Positions 52,158 to 62,400 are shown, counted from the first letter of the stretch. The stretch: DNA of 64,000 nucleotides from Trichococcus sp. K1Tr (GCF_028309625.1 NZ_JAQMHR010000006.1:1-64000); one strand, 5' to 3'. A program made the numbers and translations. The notes: generated by a model not told the origin, from the sequence alone.

Positions 52158-52190
52158 AAGAAGGAGCAGATTTCTGCTCCTTTTCTTATT
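52158..52190 (+). terminator. Terminator of pyc
   Basis: AAGGAGCAGA and TCTGCTCCTT with a tight loop, then TTCTTATT. Confidence 0.8.
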
Positions 52191-52222
52191 GAAAGAATGC
52201 TGTCACAAGGAGGAACCTTTTT

Positions 52223-52597
52223 TTGGAAAATGAATTGAAACCCTATATCCACGTCGCCCAATATTACGAAACGGATCAGATGAAGATCATCCACCATTCC
52301 AATTACATCCGTTGGTTCGAAGAAGCCCGCGTGGACTTCCTTGACCAGATCGGCGCGAATTATGCTAAATTGGAAGAAGCCGGCATCATCAGCCCAGTCC
52401 TTTCCGTCGAAGCGCACTACAAAACGATGGTCCGCTTCGGAGACTCCGTCTATGTCCTGACCGAAATCGACTCGTACAGCGGAGTGAAATTAGGCCTAAC
52501 CTACCGTGTCATCGATGTTGCAACTGGCGAGTTGCGCACGACCGGCAAAAGCAAGCATTGCTTCCTGAACGAAGAAGGCCGACCTGTTTCGTTGTAA
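52223..52597 (+). CDS. Acyl-CoA thioesterase, hot-dog fold (YbgC/FcbC type)
   Basis: A 124-residue 4HBT-family protein. The motif YETDQMKIIHHSNYIRWFEEARVDFL has the catalytic-type aspartate and the long hot-dog helix. The start is TTG at 52223, nine bases after AGGAGG. It hydrolyses acyl-CoA or a related thioester in the cytoplasm, and the substrate is open. It lies about 70 bases after pyc but behind its terminator. Confidence 0.9.
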   Translation: MENELKPYIHVAQYYETDQMKIIHHSNYIRWFEEARVDFLDQIGANYAKLEEAGIISPVLSVEAHYKTMVRFGDSVYVLTEIDSYSGVKLGLTYRVIDVATGELRTTGKSKHCFLNEEGRPVSL

Positions 52598-52816
52598 AAA
52601 GTCCAACCAAATGTGCACGACAGTTTCGAAACCTATCGGGAGCATGTTTTCAGCGTTTGAGTAAGTGAAATAGGATCTCTGCCAAAAAATAACCCGACCA
52701 AAGCACCAGCCTGCCCCTCAGCTTCGCAAAAGCGGCCTTTAAGGAAGAAAACTGTGGTGGATGCGTCAAAGTTACTCATCACCCGAAGAGGCAAGCACGG
52801 CGCCTTTATCTATCGC
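52598..52816. other. Gap with no gene seen
   Basis: About 220 bases between the thioesterase stop and the terminator. I see no gene, RNA or promoter that I can support. Confidence 0.4.
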
Positions 52817-52855
52817 AAAAAGCATGAGCCCTCGAATGAATGGGCTCATGCTTTT
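52817..52855. terminator. Bidirectional terminator
   Basis: AAAAGCATGAGCCC (52817-52830) and GGGCTCATGCTTTTT (52842-52855). It serves the thioesterase and the Nudix gene. Confidence 0.88.
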
Positions 52856-53478
52856 TATTCTGCGCTCTGATTTTCATTTTGTTCCAATATGCTCACGAAG
52901 CGGTCGGTCAGGTTCGCGGTGAAGCCCCAGAGTCGATGGGTCTCCAGATGGTAGAACGGGACGCTATGGACGCCGATCCTGAATTTATAGTCCCTGCCGT
53001 TCGGAATCAGTTCGAACGGGAAATCATCCGGGTGCTCAAGCCTGACCGTTGAAGAGTAGTAAGTCGGCCGGTTATCCATGAAATACTGAAGCGGCACCGT
53101 GAAAATTTCCTGAACTTCTTTATTGAAGCGGATATCATCCTTGTCCACGCCGACGATTTCGCCGACGTAGCAATGGATGATCGCGCGCTCATTCATGATA
53201 TAGTCCATTTCTCCCAAAATATTGATATTGTCCCTTTTTATGCTCAGCTCTTCCATTGTTTCCCGGATTGCCGTCTCTTCAAAGCTCTCCCCAGGCTCCA
53301 CTGCGCCGCCCGGGAATGAGGTATCCCCCGGTTGGGAGATATGCTCGCCCCGCACTTCATAAAGCACATGAAGCGCCCCATCCACCCTGATCAAAGGGAG
53401 CAGGACGGAGAAGTAGCGCTGTTCCCCGATCGGCTCGGGTTTGTGTTCCGCCAATATTTTTTTGATATCCTCCAGCAT
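52855..53478 (-). CDS. Nudix hydrolase, CoA pyrophosphatase-like
   Basis: A 207-residue Nudix protein. The box is GGAVEPGESFEETAIRETMEEL with all acidic metal ligands. The preceding LYEVRGEHISQPGDTSFPGG matches the CoA-diphosphatase signature (NuCoA). It would hydrolyse CoA or acyl-CoA, but other nucleoside diphosphates are possible. The GTGAGG ribosome site precedes ATG. Start-to-stop length fits the family. Confidence 0.88.
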   Translation of the reverse strand: MLEDIKKILAEHKPEPIGEQRYFSVLLPLIRVDGALHVLYEVRGEHISQPGDTSFPGGAVEPGESFEETAIRETMEELSIKRDNINILGEMDYIMNERAIIHCYVGEIVGVDKDDIRFNKEVQEIFTVPLQYFMDNRPTYYSSTVRLEHPDDFPFELIPNGRDYKFRIGVHSVPFYHLETHRLWGFTANLTDRFVSILEQNENQSAE

Positions 53479-53565
53479 CGTGTCCTCACCTACCGCTTGT
53501 TTTTCTTACATTATACCCGTTATTATCTCGAATTCGAAATAATACGCTCGGGACATTTATTAAAT

Positions 53566-53973
53566 CTATCCGGCGATGATCTTCACATGGAATTTGCGGT
53601 TGCGCGGGCCATCGTAATCCCAGAAGTAGATGCTTTGCCAGGTACCCAGCAGCATCCGACCTTCCGTCACGATGAGCGTTTCGCTGACACCAGTCAAAGA
53701 TGACTTGATGTGGGCATCGGAATTGCCTTCGACATGGTGATAGCTGCCCTTGTTCGGAAAGGTATCCGTATAACCCCAATTCATGTCTTTCTGCACATCC
53801 GGGTCGGCGTTCTCATTGATCGTGATGGCGGCTGTCGTGTGCGGACAGAAGACGACCATGATGCCATCCTTCACGCCGCTTTTCGCCAGAGCGTCCTCGA
53901 GGTAGACATCGATGTTCGTCAGCGACTGTTTGCCGCTCGTTTGGATGCGGTATGTAAACAGATTTTGGTTCAA
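53566..53973 (-). CDS. YjbQ family protein (UPF0047, secondary thiamine-phosphate synthase type)
   Basis: A 135-residue protein with the invariant family motifs FCPHTTAAITINENADPDV and HHVEGNSDAHIKSSLTG, whose histidines bind metal. Some members have weak thiamine-phosphate synthase activity and the physiological role is not settled. The start TTG at 53973 has GGAGG at good spacing, while the ATG at 53988 has none. It is next to the Nudix gene. Confidence 0.9.
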   Translation of the reverse strand: MNQNLFTYRIQTSGKQSLTNIDVYLEDALAKSGVKDGIMVVFCPHTTAAITINENADPDVQKDMNWGYTDTFPNKGSYHHVEGNSDAHIKSSLTGVSETLIVTEGRMLLGTWQSIYFWDYDGPRNRKFHVKIIAG

Positions 53974-54024
53974 TTGCTTCCCCTCCATTCTGCAACGTCA
54001 GACAGTTTCCCGAAAAGCTGAAAC

Positions 54025-54464
54025 TCACGCGCCGTCCACCGATATCTGCCATTCGACGCCGTAGCGGTCCGTCAGGCTGCCGTACAGTGGGCTCCAGAAA
54101 GTCTGTTGGAGCTCCATGCCGATGGATCCACCATCGGCCAAGCGGTTGAAGACGGTCCGGGCTTCCTCCACATCGTCATAGGTCAGCGTCAAGGAGATAT
54201 GGTTTCCGGTATGGAATTCCCTTCCGGGAACACATCGGAAATCATCAGCATGGCGCCATTCTTCAGTTTGATCTGCGCATTCATGATCAGATCCTCCACA
54301 CCAGGTGGCAAGGAAAATTCTTCCGCCGCCTCGGAATCGTCCTTCGGAGCCTCCCCGAAAGTTGTTATGCCAAGCAGTTCGCCATCAAGGGCCGCAACAT
54401 AATAATGCGTTGCCTCTTTGGCGTTGCCGTCGAAATTCAGATAAGGAAATAAGCTTGTCAACAT
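54025..54464 (-). pseudogene. VOC/PhnB-like glyoxalase-fold protein, frameshifted
   Basis: The N-terminal part reads MLTSLFPYLNFDGNAKEATHYYVAALDGE through MLMISDVFP, a PhnB-like VOC start. Then the frame breaks. In the next frame GREFHTGNHISLTLTYDD through YGVEWQISVDGA continues to a TGA at 54025-54027. A single lost base in the CCC run near 54235 explains it. Intact relatives are one-domain proteins of about 145 residues of unknown substrate. Confidence 0.85.
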
Positions 54465-54501
54465 ACGGATTCCTTCTTTCGATTTTATTATTTTCCAACA
54501 A

Positions 54502-55470
54502 CTAACGCACGACTTCGATACCGGCTACATTCCCGACATCGTGGTAATTTTTTCCGGTTTTTTTGTCGGTGAAGTCAACCGTGACGATGCCGGAAAGTCC
54601 TTCTTTGACGATTTTGTTCATCCCCTGTTCGGTCGGCGCCAGCAAAGCCCCTCCATGGAGCACTTCCGCGCAGATGGTCAGGGAGGCGGAGGCATGGGAT
54701 ACTTCGATTTCAATCCTGTCATCGGTCAACAATCCCAAAGTGAATTTGCTGCGGTTATAGGTCGCAAAACGGTACTCCTCTCCATCCACGATAAAATTGC
54801 AGATGAAGCCTTCGAATGAGGAACCCCGGAAAGGGATTTTCGCCACGGAGAAGAAGAGGCTGGTCCTATCGTCCCGGAAATGGTTGCACTGGATCCAGAC
54901 GTACTCCTGCGGGAAAGACGTTCCCCAGTCCTTTTCGAGGTAGCCTTTGCCGCCCGTAAAATCACTGGTTTTATTTCCAATCGCCACCGTTCCATCGATG
55001 GCGTGATTCATGCTGATGACGCCGTGGTAGCATTCCATGTTCGGGATGTAGGCGAAGAAACCCATGATGGATGGAGACACCAGTGTGCGTTTGACCGCTT
55101 GGAATGGCCCTAGTTTCAGTATGCCTTCTATCCGGAAATCATCCTCTTCGAGATGCACGCTGACGAGCGTTTCCGAAAAGACGCTGTTGCCGACTTTCAG
55201 CACAAAAGGAGTTTGGTTATATTGAAAGGCAGACAATGGATAGCGGATGTAGCCGGTCCGCAGCTCTTTTTCGAGCGCTTCTCCGACATGGACATAGGAA
55301 TATTGGATAAAACAGTGCGGGTCTTCCTCGGTGATTGAAATGCCGGGAATCAGACTAAGGACGGTCTTTTCATCTGCTGAAACACTTTTGAAATACCATC
55401 CTTCAAAATAGGGACCTTGCTTTTTCAGGTCGCCTTGAAACAGGATCGGATGGGTCACTTTGTTTGCCAT
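54502..55470 (-). CDS. Tocopherol-cyclase-like family protein
   Basis: A 322-residue beta-rich protein related to the tocopherol cyclase family (PF14249 type): GPYFEGWYFKSVSADEKTVLSLIPGI at the start, GYLEKDWGTSFPQEYVWIQCNHF in the middle. Plants use the family to close the chromanol ring, but low-GC Gram-positives make no tocopherol, so the substrate here is unknown. The start ATG at 55470 has AAAGGAAG upstream; a longer frame to 55536 has none. Confidence 0.85.
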   Translation of the reverse strand: MANKVTHPILFQGDLKKQGPYFEGWYFKSVSADEKTVLSLIPGISITEEDPHCFIQYSYVHVGEALEKELRTGYIRYPLSAFQYNQTPFVLKVGNSVFSETLVSVHLEEDDFRIEGILKLGPFQAVKRTLVSPSIMGFFAYIPNMECYHGVISMNHAIDGTVAIGNKTSDFTGGKGYLEKDWGTSFPQEYVWIQCNHFRDDRTSLFFSVAKIPFRGSSFEGFICNFIVDGEEYRFATYNRSKFTLGLLTDDRIEIEVSHASASLTICAEVLHGGALLAPTEQGMNKIVKEGLSGIVTVDFTDKKTGKNYHDVGNVAGIEVVR

Positions 55471-55849
55471 GGCGCAGCGCTTCCTTTCGCATGCATTCTT
55501 ACCTTTACTATGCAACAACAGCCCTTGTTCCGTCAATTTTTTGCATTTGCAGAGAAGTCATTTTTTTCGTTTGATCCGGTTGTTTAGCCAATGGTTGTTT
55601 TTTGAATGTCAGTTCCGGTGAGAGGATCGCTCATCGGAGAACAACTGTGCCAGACAGCTCAGCTCCGGCGAGCGAATGTCCGCCGGAGTTGCCTGCGTAG
55701 CGGACGGCTGTACTCCGGCGAAGCCGCCGTGGTCGGAGGTGATGATCTTTTTTGATCTTTCCCTCCGGCACAGCAACATCGCAGTCACCCGTGCACAACA
55801 AAAAAAGAGCCCACCTTCAAAATGAGGCAGACCCTTCTTCCGATTGTTC
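55471..55849. other. Intergenic stretch with the left inverted repeat
   Basis: It contains the repeat at 55608-55774 and, close to the next gene's stop, the hairpin CGCCGGAG-type elements. No coding gene I can support. Confidence 0.5.
55608..55774 (+). repeat. Left copy of the ~165-bp CTCCGG-rich inverted repeat
   Basis: Matches 57693-57858 in inverted orientation. A run of 44 bases (55700-55743) is identical, and the flanking parts differ by scattered changes. Contains perfect small hairpins such as CTCCGGCG/CGCCGGAG. Confidence 0.8.
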
Positions 55850-57427
55850 TTACTGTTTGATGATGGATACGACGCGTGCGCCGTCCACTTCTATCGTCAC
55901 GCTGTCGCCGGCTTTGATGAACGGCAACTGCTTGTCGATGGATACTTTAGCGATATAGATGGTTTCTGCATCGCCTTCCATCGTGAAGTAATAAGTCGTT
56001 TCGCCGTCGATGACGACTGATTCCAAAGCAGTGATGGCACCGCTGAGTGTTTCGGTCTCGACGACTTCTTCTTCCTCATCGGTTGTTGTCGAAACGACGC
56101 CGCCGGTATAGGCGTTCCACGCAGCAGCCAAGGAATTGCCGGTCCCGACTTTCTGATAGTTCGTCGCATTCACAAAGGCGTACATTTTGATCAAACCGGC
56201 ATCATCCTTCAAGGATAACTGATAGACCGGCTTGTTTTCCATATTGAACAAAAGCGGGAAAGTGCTGATGTAGCCTTTTTCCTGCACCGATCCCTGCGCG
56301 CTCTCCATGGCACTCCATTCGGTTGCCGTGCTGATGTTGTAGCGTTTCGATTCTTTGGTCCTGGAATTGACCAGCACAAACCCGATATTCGATTCATCTG
56401 CCGCGACGGAAGTCAAACCGGTATACAGATACAGATCATCATTCAGCACGATGTAGTTGTAGCCCTGCGCATTTTGGATGACACCCTTCTTGCTGATGAC
56501 GCTGTTCAGGTAACCGCCTTGGTATTGCCCGTTGTAATTGATCTGCGTCATCACCATGTTCGCCGGGAACACGCGATCGACCCAATCAGGAACATCGGCA
56601 ACGCTATAGCGCGTGATGTCACCGGAGGAAGCATCCACAACGAAAATACCGACGACTTCCTTAGGCCCCATGAAGCTGAATTTCTTTTCAACGATAGGCG
56701 CGATGTAATACGGATTGCCCTCTTCGTCCAATTCAAAGACCGGATTTTCAAACATTACAGTCGGATAGTTGAAAAAGATATGCCGCGTGATATCATCCCC
56801 GAAAAAGCCGGAATGGGAGTAATGAATGTTCTTCTCCAGATTCACCAATTCAGAATCTCCCGTCACCATATCGACGGTCACATAATGCGGAATGCCATCG
56901 GCGCGGTTGTTCAACCAGCGGAAAAAGCTGACGTATTCCAATGGCGAAACGCGGACCGAACCGCCTTTATAAGCGATCTGCGTGTATTCCGTGCTGACGT
57001 CGAATTGCGAAACTAAATTGAGGACTTCCCCGAGTTTACGGCTCCCCAGACGCTCCGCCATATCGCGGTCGATCGTCGGTATCTGCGAAGGGTCCGTGAT
57101 GGTCAGGTCCTCCTCAAAATTTCCTTCCGTATGCGTAATCAAGCTGGCGTAATCTTTGGCCCTGAAAATTTGGGAACCAAAAAGCATCCCACCAATCAAG
57201 AAGACAATACTGATTCCAATGATTGCTCCAGAAACTTTGTTGACTTTATCAGCTTTCGACCGATCCAAGACGTTCATCAATGCTGCACTTGCGACTAAAT
57301 ACAAAAACATATTCGTCCAAAACTCCGGTGACTGGATCGACACTGGGGTCAACGCCGAATACCAATATCCTAAAAGAACGACTGCTGGCAGGCCATAGGC
57401 AATCGCCACACTTTTCCAATTTTTCAC
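55850..57427 (-). CDS. Large membrane-anchored protein of unknown function
   Basis: A 525-residue protein. It opens with about three hydrophobic segments (AIAYGLPAVVLLGYWYSAL; FLYLVASAALMNVL; GAIIGISIVFLIGGMLFG), then a long extracytoplasmic part of about 400 residues. The middle has repeated beta-strand-rich YxV/GxI segments (VVGIFVVDASSGDITRYSVADVPDWVDRVFP resembles PepSY-like turns), and the C-terminus is a small beta domain (FTMEGDAETIYIAKVSIDKQ). I recognise no named family. Starts at GTG 57425-57427 with AAGGGTG seven bases upstream. It is the only gene inside the inverted-repeat pair. Confidence 0.75.
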   Translation of the reverse strand: MKNWKSVAIAYGLPAVVLLGYWYSALTPVSIQSPEFWTNMFLYLVASAALMNVLDRSKADKVNKVSGAIIGISIVFLIGGMLFGSQIFRAKDYASLITHTEGNFEEDLTITDPSQIPTIDRDMAERLGSRKLGEVLNLVSQFDVSTEYTQIAYKGGSVRVSPLEYVSFFRWLNNRADGIPHYVTVDMVTGDSELVNLEKNIHYSHSGFFGDDITRHIFFNYPTVMFENPVFELDEEGNPYYIAPIVEKKFSFMGPKEVVGIFVVDASSGDITRYSVADVPDWVDRVFPANMVMTQINYNGQYQGGYLNSVISKKGVIQNAQGYNYIVLNDDLYLYTGLTSVAADESNIGFVLVNSRTKESKRYNISTATEWSAMESAQGSVQEKGYISTFPLLFNMENKPVYQLSLKDDAGLIKMYAFVNATNYQKVGTGNSLAAAWNAYTGGVVSTTTDEEEEVVETETLSGAITALESVVIDGETTYYFTMEGDAETIYIAKVSIDKQLPFIKAGDSVTIEVDGARVVSIIKQ

Positions 57428-57692
57428 AACTCTGCACCCTTTCTTTTCCTTCGAATCTTTCCTCTTAAACACTTAAGGATTTGATGCTAGTATTATACCA
57501 TTTTTTTGAGCTATATTTCTAATTTCAATATATCGGATTATTTAGGCAACCGGAGCAGATTGGCACGCTTGATCAGTGCTCCGGTCAAAAGCAGGAAATG
57601 CGGCTTCACCGGAGGACAGCACTTCGGGATGGTCGGGTGCTCCGGCCAGGTGGATGCCCGCCGGAGCTGACGTTTTCCTCCGGAGAGGAGGT

Positions 57693-57858
57693 GCTCTGCC
57701 GGAGGAGAAAATCCAAAAAGACGATCACCTCCGACCACGGCGGCTTCGCCGGAGTACAGCCGTCCGCAACACAACCTCCTCCGGCGGACATTCGCTCGCC
57801 GGAGCTGAGCTGACTGGCGCAGTTGTTCTCTGGTGAGGGCACTCTCGCCGGAGCTGAC
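57693..57858 (-). repeat. Right copy of the ~165-bp CTCCGG-rich inverted repeat
   Basis: Inverted copy of 55608-55774. Next to it two further hairpins carry CTGACGTTTTCCTCCGG with CCGGAG, so the right side is larger than the left. Confidence 0.8.
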
Positions 57859-57897
57859 GTTTTCCTCCGGCCAAACGCATCCTCGCCAGAGCAGCAC

Positions 57898-57939
57898 AAA
57901 AAAACCGAAGCAACGATTCCCCGTTGCTTCGGTTTTTTC
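57898..57939. terminator. Terminator of gltD
   Basis: AAAACCGAAGCAACG (57901-57915) and CGTTGCTTCGGTTTT (57922-57936), A/T tracts on both sides. Seven bases beyond the gltD stop. Confidence 0.88.
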
Positions 57940-57945
57940 AACTGA

Positions 57946-59427
57946 TTAGTAGATGTCAGTATCGCCTGACAAGAAACGGTCCACTTCGCCTGCGGCTAGT
58001 TTTCCTTCTTGCAAAGCCCACACGACCAAGCTTTGTCCACGGCGCATGTCGCCGCATGTAAAGACTTTTTCCACGTTAGTTTTGTAGTCGGTCTCTGTTG
58101 CTTGGATATTGCTGCGCAGATCGCGTTTCAAAGCCAATTCATCCGGAATCGTATCTTCAGGACCGGTGAAGCCCATCGCCAATAAGACTAAGTCCGCTTT
58201 CCAGACTTTTTCGGTTCCTTCGACAGGAACTGGATTCATTCTGCCTAACGCATCACGTTTCCATTCGATCTGTACAGTATGGACAGCGGTAACTTCACCT
58301 GCCTCATTCTTTTCGACTTTCGTCGTGTTGATCTCGTAGTTGCGCGGATCGGAGCCGGTCAAGTAGATCGCTTCTTCTTGGCCGTAGTCCGTTTTCAGCT
58401 TTTTAGGCCATTCTGGCCAAGGATTCGTATCGGCATCACGTTTGTCCGGTGCTTGCGGCATGATTTCGAATTGATGCACGCTCTTCGCGCCATGACGGAT
58501 GGAAGTACCGACACAGTCGGTACCGGTATCCCCGCCACCGATTACGATGACGTGTTTGTCTTTGGCAGTGATTTTGCTTTCCTGCGGTTCGCCCGCAAGG
58601 ATATTTTGTGTGTTTGCAGTCAGGAAGTCCATGGCCATATGTACGCCTTTTGCGTCATTGCCTTCGACATTGATGCCGCGGGCGCGGGTTGCGCCGCCGC
58701 ATAGAACGACTGCATCATACGTGTCGACCAATTCTTGCGCGCTGATGTCTTTGCCGATTTCGGTGTTGCAGACAAATGCCACACCGGCTTCTTCCAGGAT
58801 GTCCAGTCTTCTTTGGATGATATCCTTGTCCAATTTCATGTTTGGGATACCGTACATCAACAAACCACCCGGACGGTCGCTTCTTTCGAAGACAGTGACC
58901 GCATGGCCGACTGAAGTCAAGTAGTGCGCAGTCGCAAGGCCGGCAGGACCGGATCCGACAACCGCAACGCGTTTGCCGGTAGCCGGAGCTTTAGCCGGTT
59001 TTACCCAACCATTCTGGAAAGCATGTTCGATGATTTCGTATTCGATGCTGCTGATCGTAACGGGTTCACCGATAAGTCCGACTGTACAAGATCCTTCACA
59101 AGGAGCAGGACAGACACGACCTGTGAATTCCGGAAACGGATTGGTCAATGCTAGACGTTCGTAAGCTTCTTTCCATTGACCGCGGTACACCATGTCATTC
59201 CACTCAGGGATGAGATTGTGCAGCGGGCAACCGGACGCCCCGTTCGGCAACATGATGCCTGCTGAACAGAACGGAATGCCACAGCTCATACAACGGGACG
59301 CTTGAGTCCGAATTTTTTCTTCTGATGTTTCTTCACGCATCTCGCCCCAATTTTTGATGCGGACCTCCGGAGAAATCTTTTCATAATTGGAACGGCTATA
59401 TTCCTTAAATCCAGTAACTTTTCCCAT
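57946..59427 (-). CDS. gltD: Glutamate synthase (NADPH) small subunit
   Basis: A 493-residue flavoprotein. N-terminal iron-sulfur cysteines are in CMSCGIPFC, CPLHN, CPAPCEGSC; the FAD fold is GSGPAGLATAHYL, and the NADPH fold is GGGDTGTDCVGT. It passes electrons from NADPH to the large subunit. AGGAGGAGGG precedes ATG. Fourteen bases separate it from gltB. Confidence 0.96.
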   Translation of the reverse strand: MGKVTGFKEYSRSNYEKISPEVRIKNWGEMREETSEEKIRTQASRCMSCGIPFCSAGIMLPNGASGCPLHNLIPEWNDMVYRGQWKEAYERLALTNPFPEFTGRVCPAPCEGSCTVGLIGEPVTISSIEYEIIEHAFQNGWVKPAKAPATGKRVAVVGSGPAGLATAHYLTSVGHAVTVFERSDRPGGLLMYGIPNMKLDKDIIQRRLDILEEAGVAFVCNTEIGKDISAQELVDTYDAVVLCGGATRARGINVEGNDAKGVHMAMDFLTANTQNILAGEPQESKITAKDKHVIVIGGGDTGTDCVGTSIRHGAKSVHQFEIMPQAPDKRDADTNPWPEWPKKLKTDYGQEEAIYLTGSDPRNYEINTTKVEKNEAGEVTAVHTVQIEWKRDALGRMNPVPVEGTEKVWKADLVLLAMGFTGPEDTIPDELALKRDLRSNIQATETDYKTNVEKVFTCGDMRRGQSLVVWALQEGKLAAGEVDRFLSGDTDIY

Positions 59428-59441
59428 CTTATCCCTCCTCC

Positions 59442-62400
59442 TTAGTTTGTCACAACTGGTTTGTAGCGCTCATCAAAGGCATAACGCATTGCGTCTTCTC
59501 CGGTGATGCCCATCTGGTTCGCTATTTCGATGTTCTCCAGGATGAACTTGTAGTCGTTGGAGATGACCTTAGTGAAGCGGGATTTCATTTGATCCCAGTT
59601 AGCCAAGATATTTTGCGCTTTTGGACTTCCCGTAAAGATCATATGCTCCTGCAACATGCGCTTGATAGTGTCATGCTCTGTGCCATTCAAATCTGTCGTT
59701 GCGCTGACCATTTCCATGTTCAGGTTGTTTTCGTCGAAATCAAGGATATAAGCTACCCCGCCTGACATCCCGGCAGCGAAGTTACGACCGGTTTTTCCGA
59801 TGATCAGAACCGTACCGCCAGTCATGTATTCACAACCGTGATCGCCGATTCCTTCAACAACAGTATCCACGCCACTGTTACGGACGCAGAAACGTTCTCC
59901 GGCGATTCCATTGATGTATGCTTTACCACTGGTCGCGCCATAGAAAGCGACGTTACCTGTGATGATGTTTTCTTCAGGTGCGAATGTAGCCTCATTCGGT
60001 ACGCGTACGATGATTTTACCACCGGACAAGCCTTTACCGATGTAGTCGTTCGAATCGCCTTCCAGCGTCAATGTCATCCCTTTCGGAATGAATGCACCGA
60101 AACTTTGTCCTGCTGATCCCACGAAGGTCAATTGGATCGTATCTTCCGGCAAGCCTTCAGCACCGTATTTTTTCGATATTTCGCTGCCGATGATGGTTCC
60201 GACAACGCGGTCGATGTTTTGGATAGCTGATTTCGCTACGATGCGTTTCTTAGAGTCGATGGCCGGTTTCACGATTCTCAACAGACGACGCATATCCAAT
60301 GTTTTCTCTAACTCATGGTCTTGCTCCGTCATGTTGTATCTGCCGACATTCGGTGCTGCATATGGTTGGTACAATACGCTGGACAGATCGACTGTCTTCG
60401 CTTTCCAATGCTTCACATTTTCTTTCATCTTCAGCTTGTCGCTGCGTCCGACCATTTCATTGATCGTGCGGAAGCCTAATTTCGCCATGATTTCACGCAA
60501 TTCTTCGGCAACGAACATCATGAAGTTCACGACGTATTCCGGTTTGCCTTGGAAGTTCTTGCGCAACGTTTCATCTTGCGTAGCGATACCCACTGGACAT
60601 GTATTCAGGTGGCAGACACGCATCATGATGCAGCCGATAGCCACCAGCGGTGTTGTCGCAAAGCCGAATTCTTCGGCACCCAACATGCAGGCGATCGCAA
60701 CATCGCGACCAGTCAATAATTTACCATCCGTTTCGACGCGGACACGGTCACGCAATTTGTTCAACACTAATGTTTGGTGCGCTTCAGCCAAGCCCAGTTC
60801 CCACGGCAAGCCGGTATTACGGATGCTGGTTCTTGGTGCTGCACCTGTACCGCCATCATAACCGCTGATCAGGATCGTATCGGCATTTGCTTTCGCAACA
60901 CCGGCTGCGATCGTACCAACGCCGGCTTCAGAAACCAACTTCACGTTGATGCGCGCATGACGGTTGGCATTCTTCAAGTCGAAGATCAATTCTTTCAAAT
61001 CTTCGATGGAGTAGATGTCGTGATGCGGAGGCGGTGAAATCAGGCCTACACCCGCGATGGAGCCACGTGTTTTGGCGATTTCAGGATACACTTTCTGTCC
61101 TGGCAATTGGCCGCCTTCACCCGGTTTAGCACCTTGGGCCATCTTGATCTGGATTTCTTTCGCGTTCACCAAGTAGTGGCTGGTAACGCCGAAACGTCCG
61201 GAAGCGACTTGCTTGATGGCACTGTTGCGGGAATCCCCGTTTTCATCCAATTCGAAACGGCGCGGATCTTCTCCACCCTCACCAGAATTGCTCATCCCGC
61301 CGAGACGGTTCATAGCAATCGCTAAGGTTTGGTGCGCTTCGATACTGATCGAACCGTAAGACATCGCTCCAGTCTTGAAGCGTTTCACGATGCTTTCAGC
61401 CGATTCGACTTCTTCGATCGGAATCGCATCTTGTGCGTTTGGCTTGAATTGCATCAGTTGACGCAACGTGTACGCGTTCGTATCAGCATTGATTTCGCGG
61501 GAGAACTCCTTGTATTGCTCATAGTCCCCTTGGCGAGTCGCTTGCTGCAGACGGTAGATCGTGCTCGGATTGTACAAGTGTTCTTCACCCATAGCCGAAT
61601 ATTGGAAATGACCGCCCACTCCCAGCGTTTCGCTGTAAGGCGCTGTAGCTTTATAGGCACTGTCATGACGCATTCTGTTTTCTGTGGCAATTTCCTGCAG
61701 ACCGATACCTTCGATACGGGTAGGTGTGCCTGTGAAGTATTTAGCGACAACTTCGCTGTTGACTCCCAGTGCTTCAAAAATTTGTGCACCATGATAACTG
61801 CGCATCGTTGAAATACCCATTTTGGTCAATACTTTGGACATACCATGGACAGCTGCGTGGATGTAGTTCGCTTCCGCTGATTCAGCATCCAGTCCGTCCA
61901 ACAAGTCTTCTTCAGCAAGTTCGCGGATGGTCGCATAAGTCAAATATGGATTGACCGCGTTACAGCCGTATCCGACCAATGTACAGAAGTGATGCACTTC
62001 TCTTGGTTCACCGGATTCCAGCACAAGGCCGACGCTTGTGCGTGTTTCTTCGCGGATCAAGTGATGATGCAGACCGGAAACAGCCAATAAAGCCGGAATG
62101 GCTGCCCATTCAGCGTTCACGCCGCGGTCGGAAAGGACCAAAATGTTGGCGCCTGAAGCAATAGCCTTGTCCGCTGCACTGAAAAGACGTTCCAAAGCTT
62201 TTTCCATCCCTTTCGCATCTTCTTCGACACGGTATAAAAGGGAAAGAGTGACCGTTTTGAATTTGTCGTCCTGCAACGCTTTGATTTTCGCTAATTCAGA
62301 ATCCGTCAAAATCGGGCTATCCAAGTAGATGGCATGTGTGTCAGCCTTATCCGGATCTAACAGGTTACCGCAATTTCCGACAAGCATTGTATCGGAAGTA

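Larger units (their letters stand above)
57428..57945. other. Intergenic stretch with right inverted repeat and CTCCGG cluster
   Basis: It contains a dense cluster of CCGGAG/CTCCGG hairpins (about 57605-57870), including the repeat copy 57693-57858, and the gltD terminator. Long open frames on the minus strand (57538-57941) are compositional artefacts of the repeats. Confidence 0.6.

Noticed and set aside
51179-52417. Long minus-strand open frame of 412 codons opposite pyc
   Set aside because: It is a mirror of pyc codon usage with no ribosome site and low-complexity Phe/Asp-rich translation.
57538-57941. Minus-strand frames in the CTCCGG repeat cluster
   Set aside because: Overlapping frames in all three phases with repeated Arg/Ser/Pro motifs arise from the GC-rich repeats.
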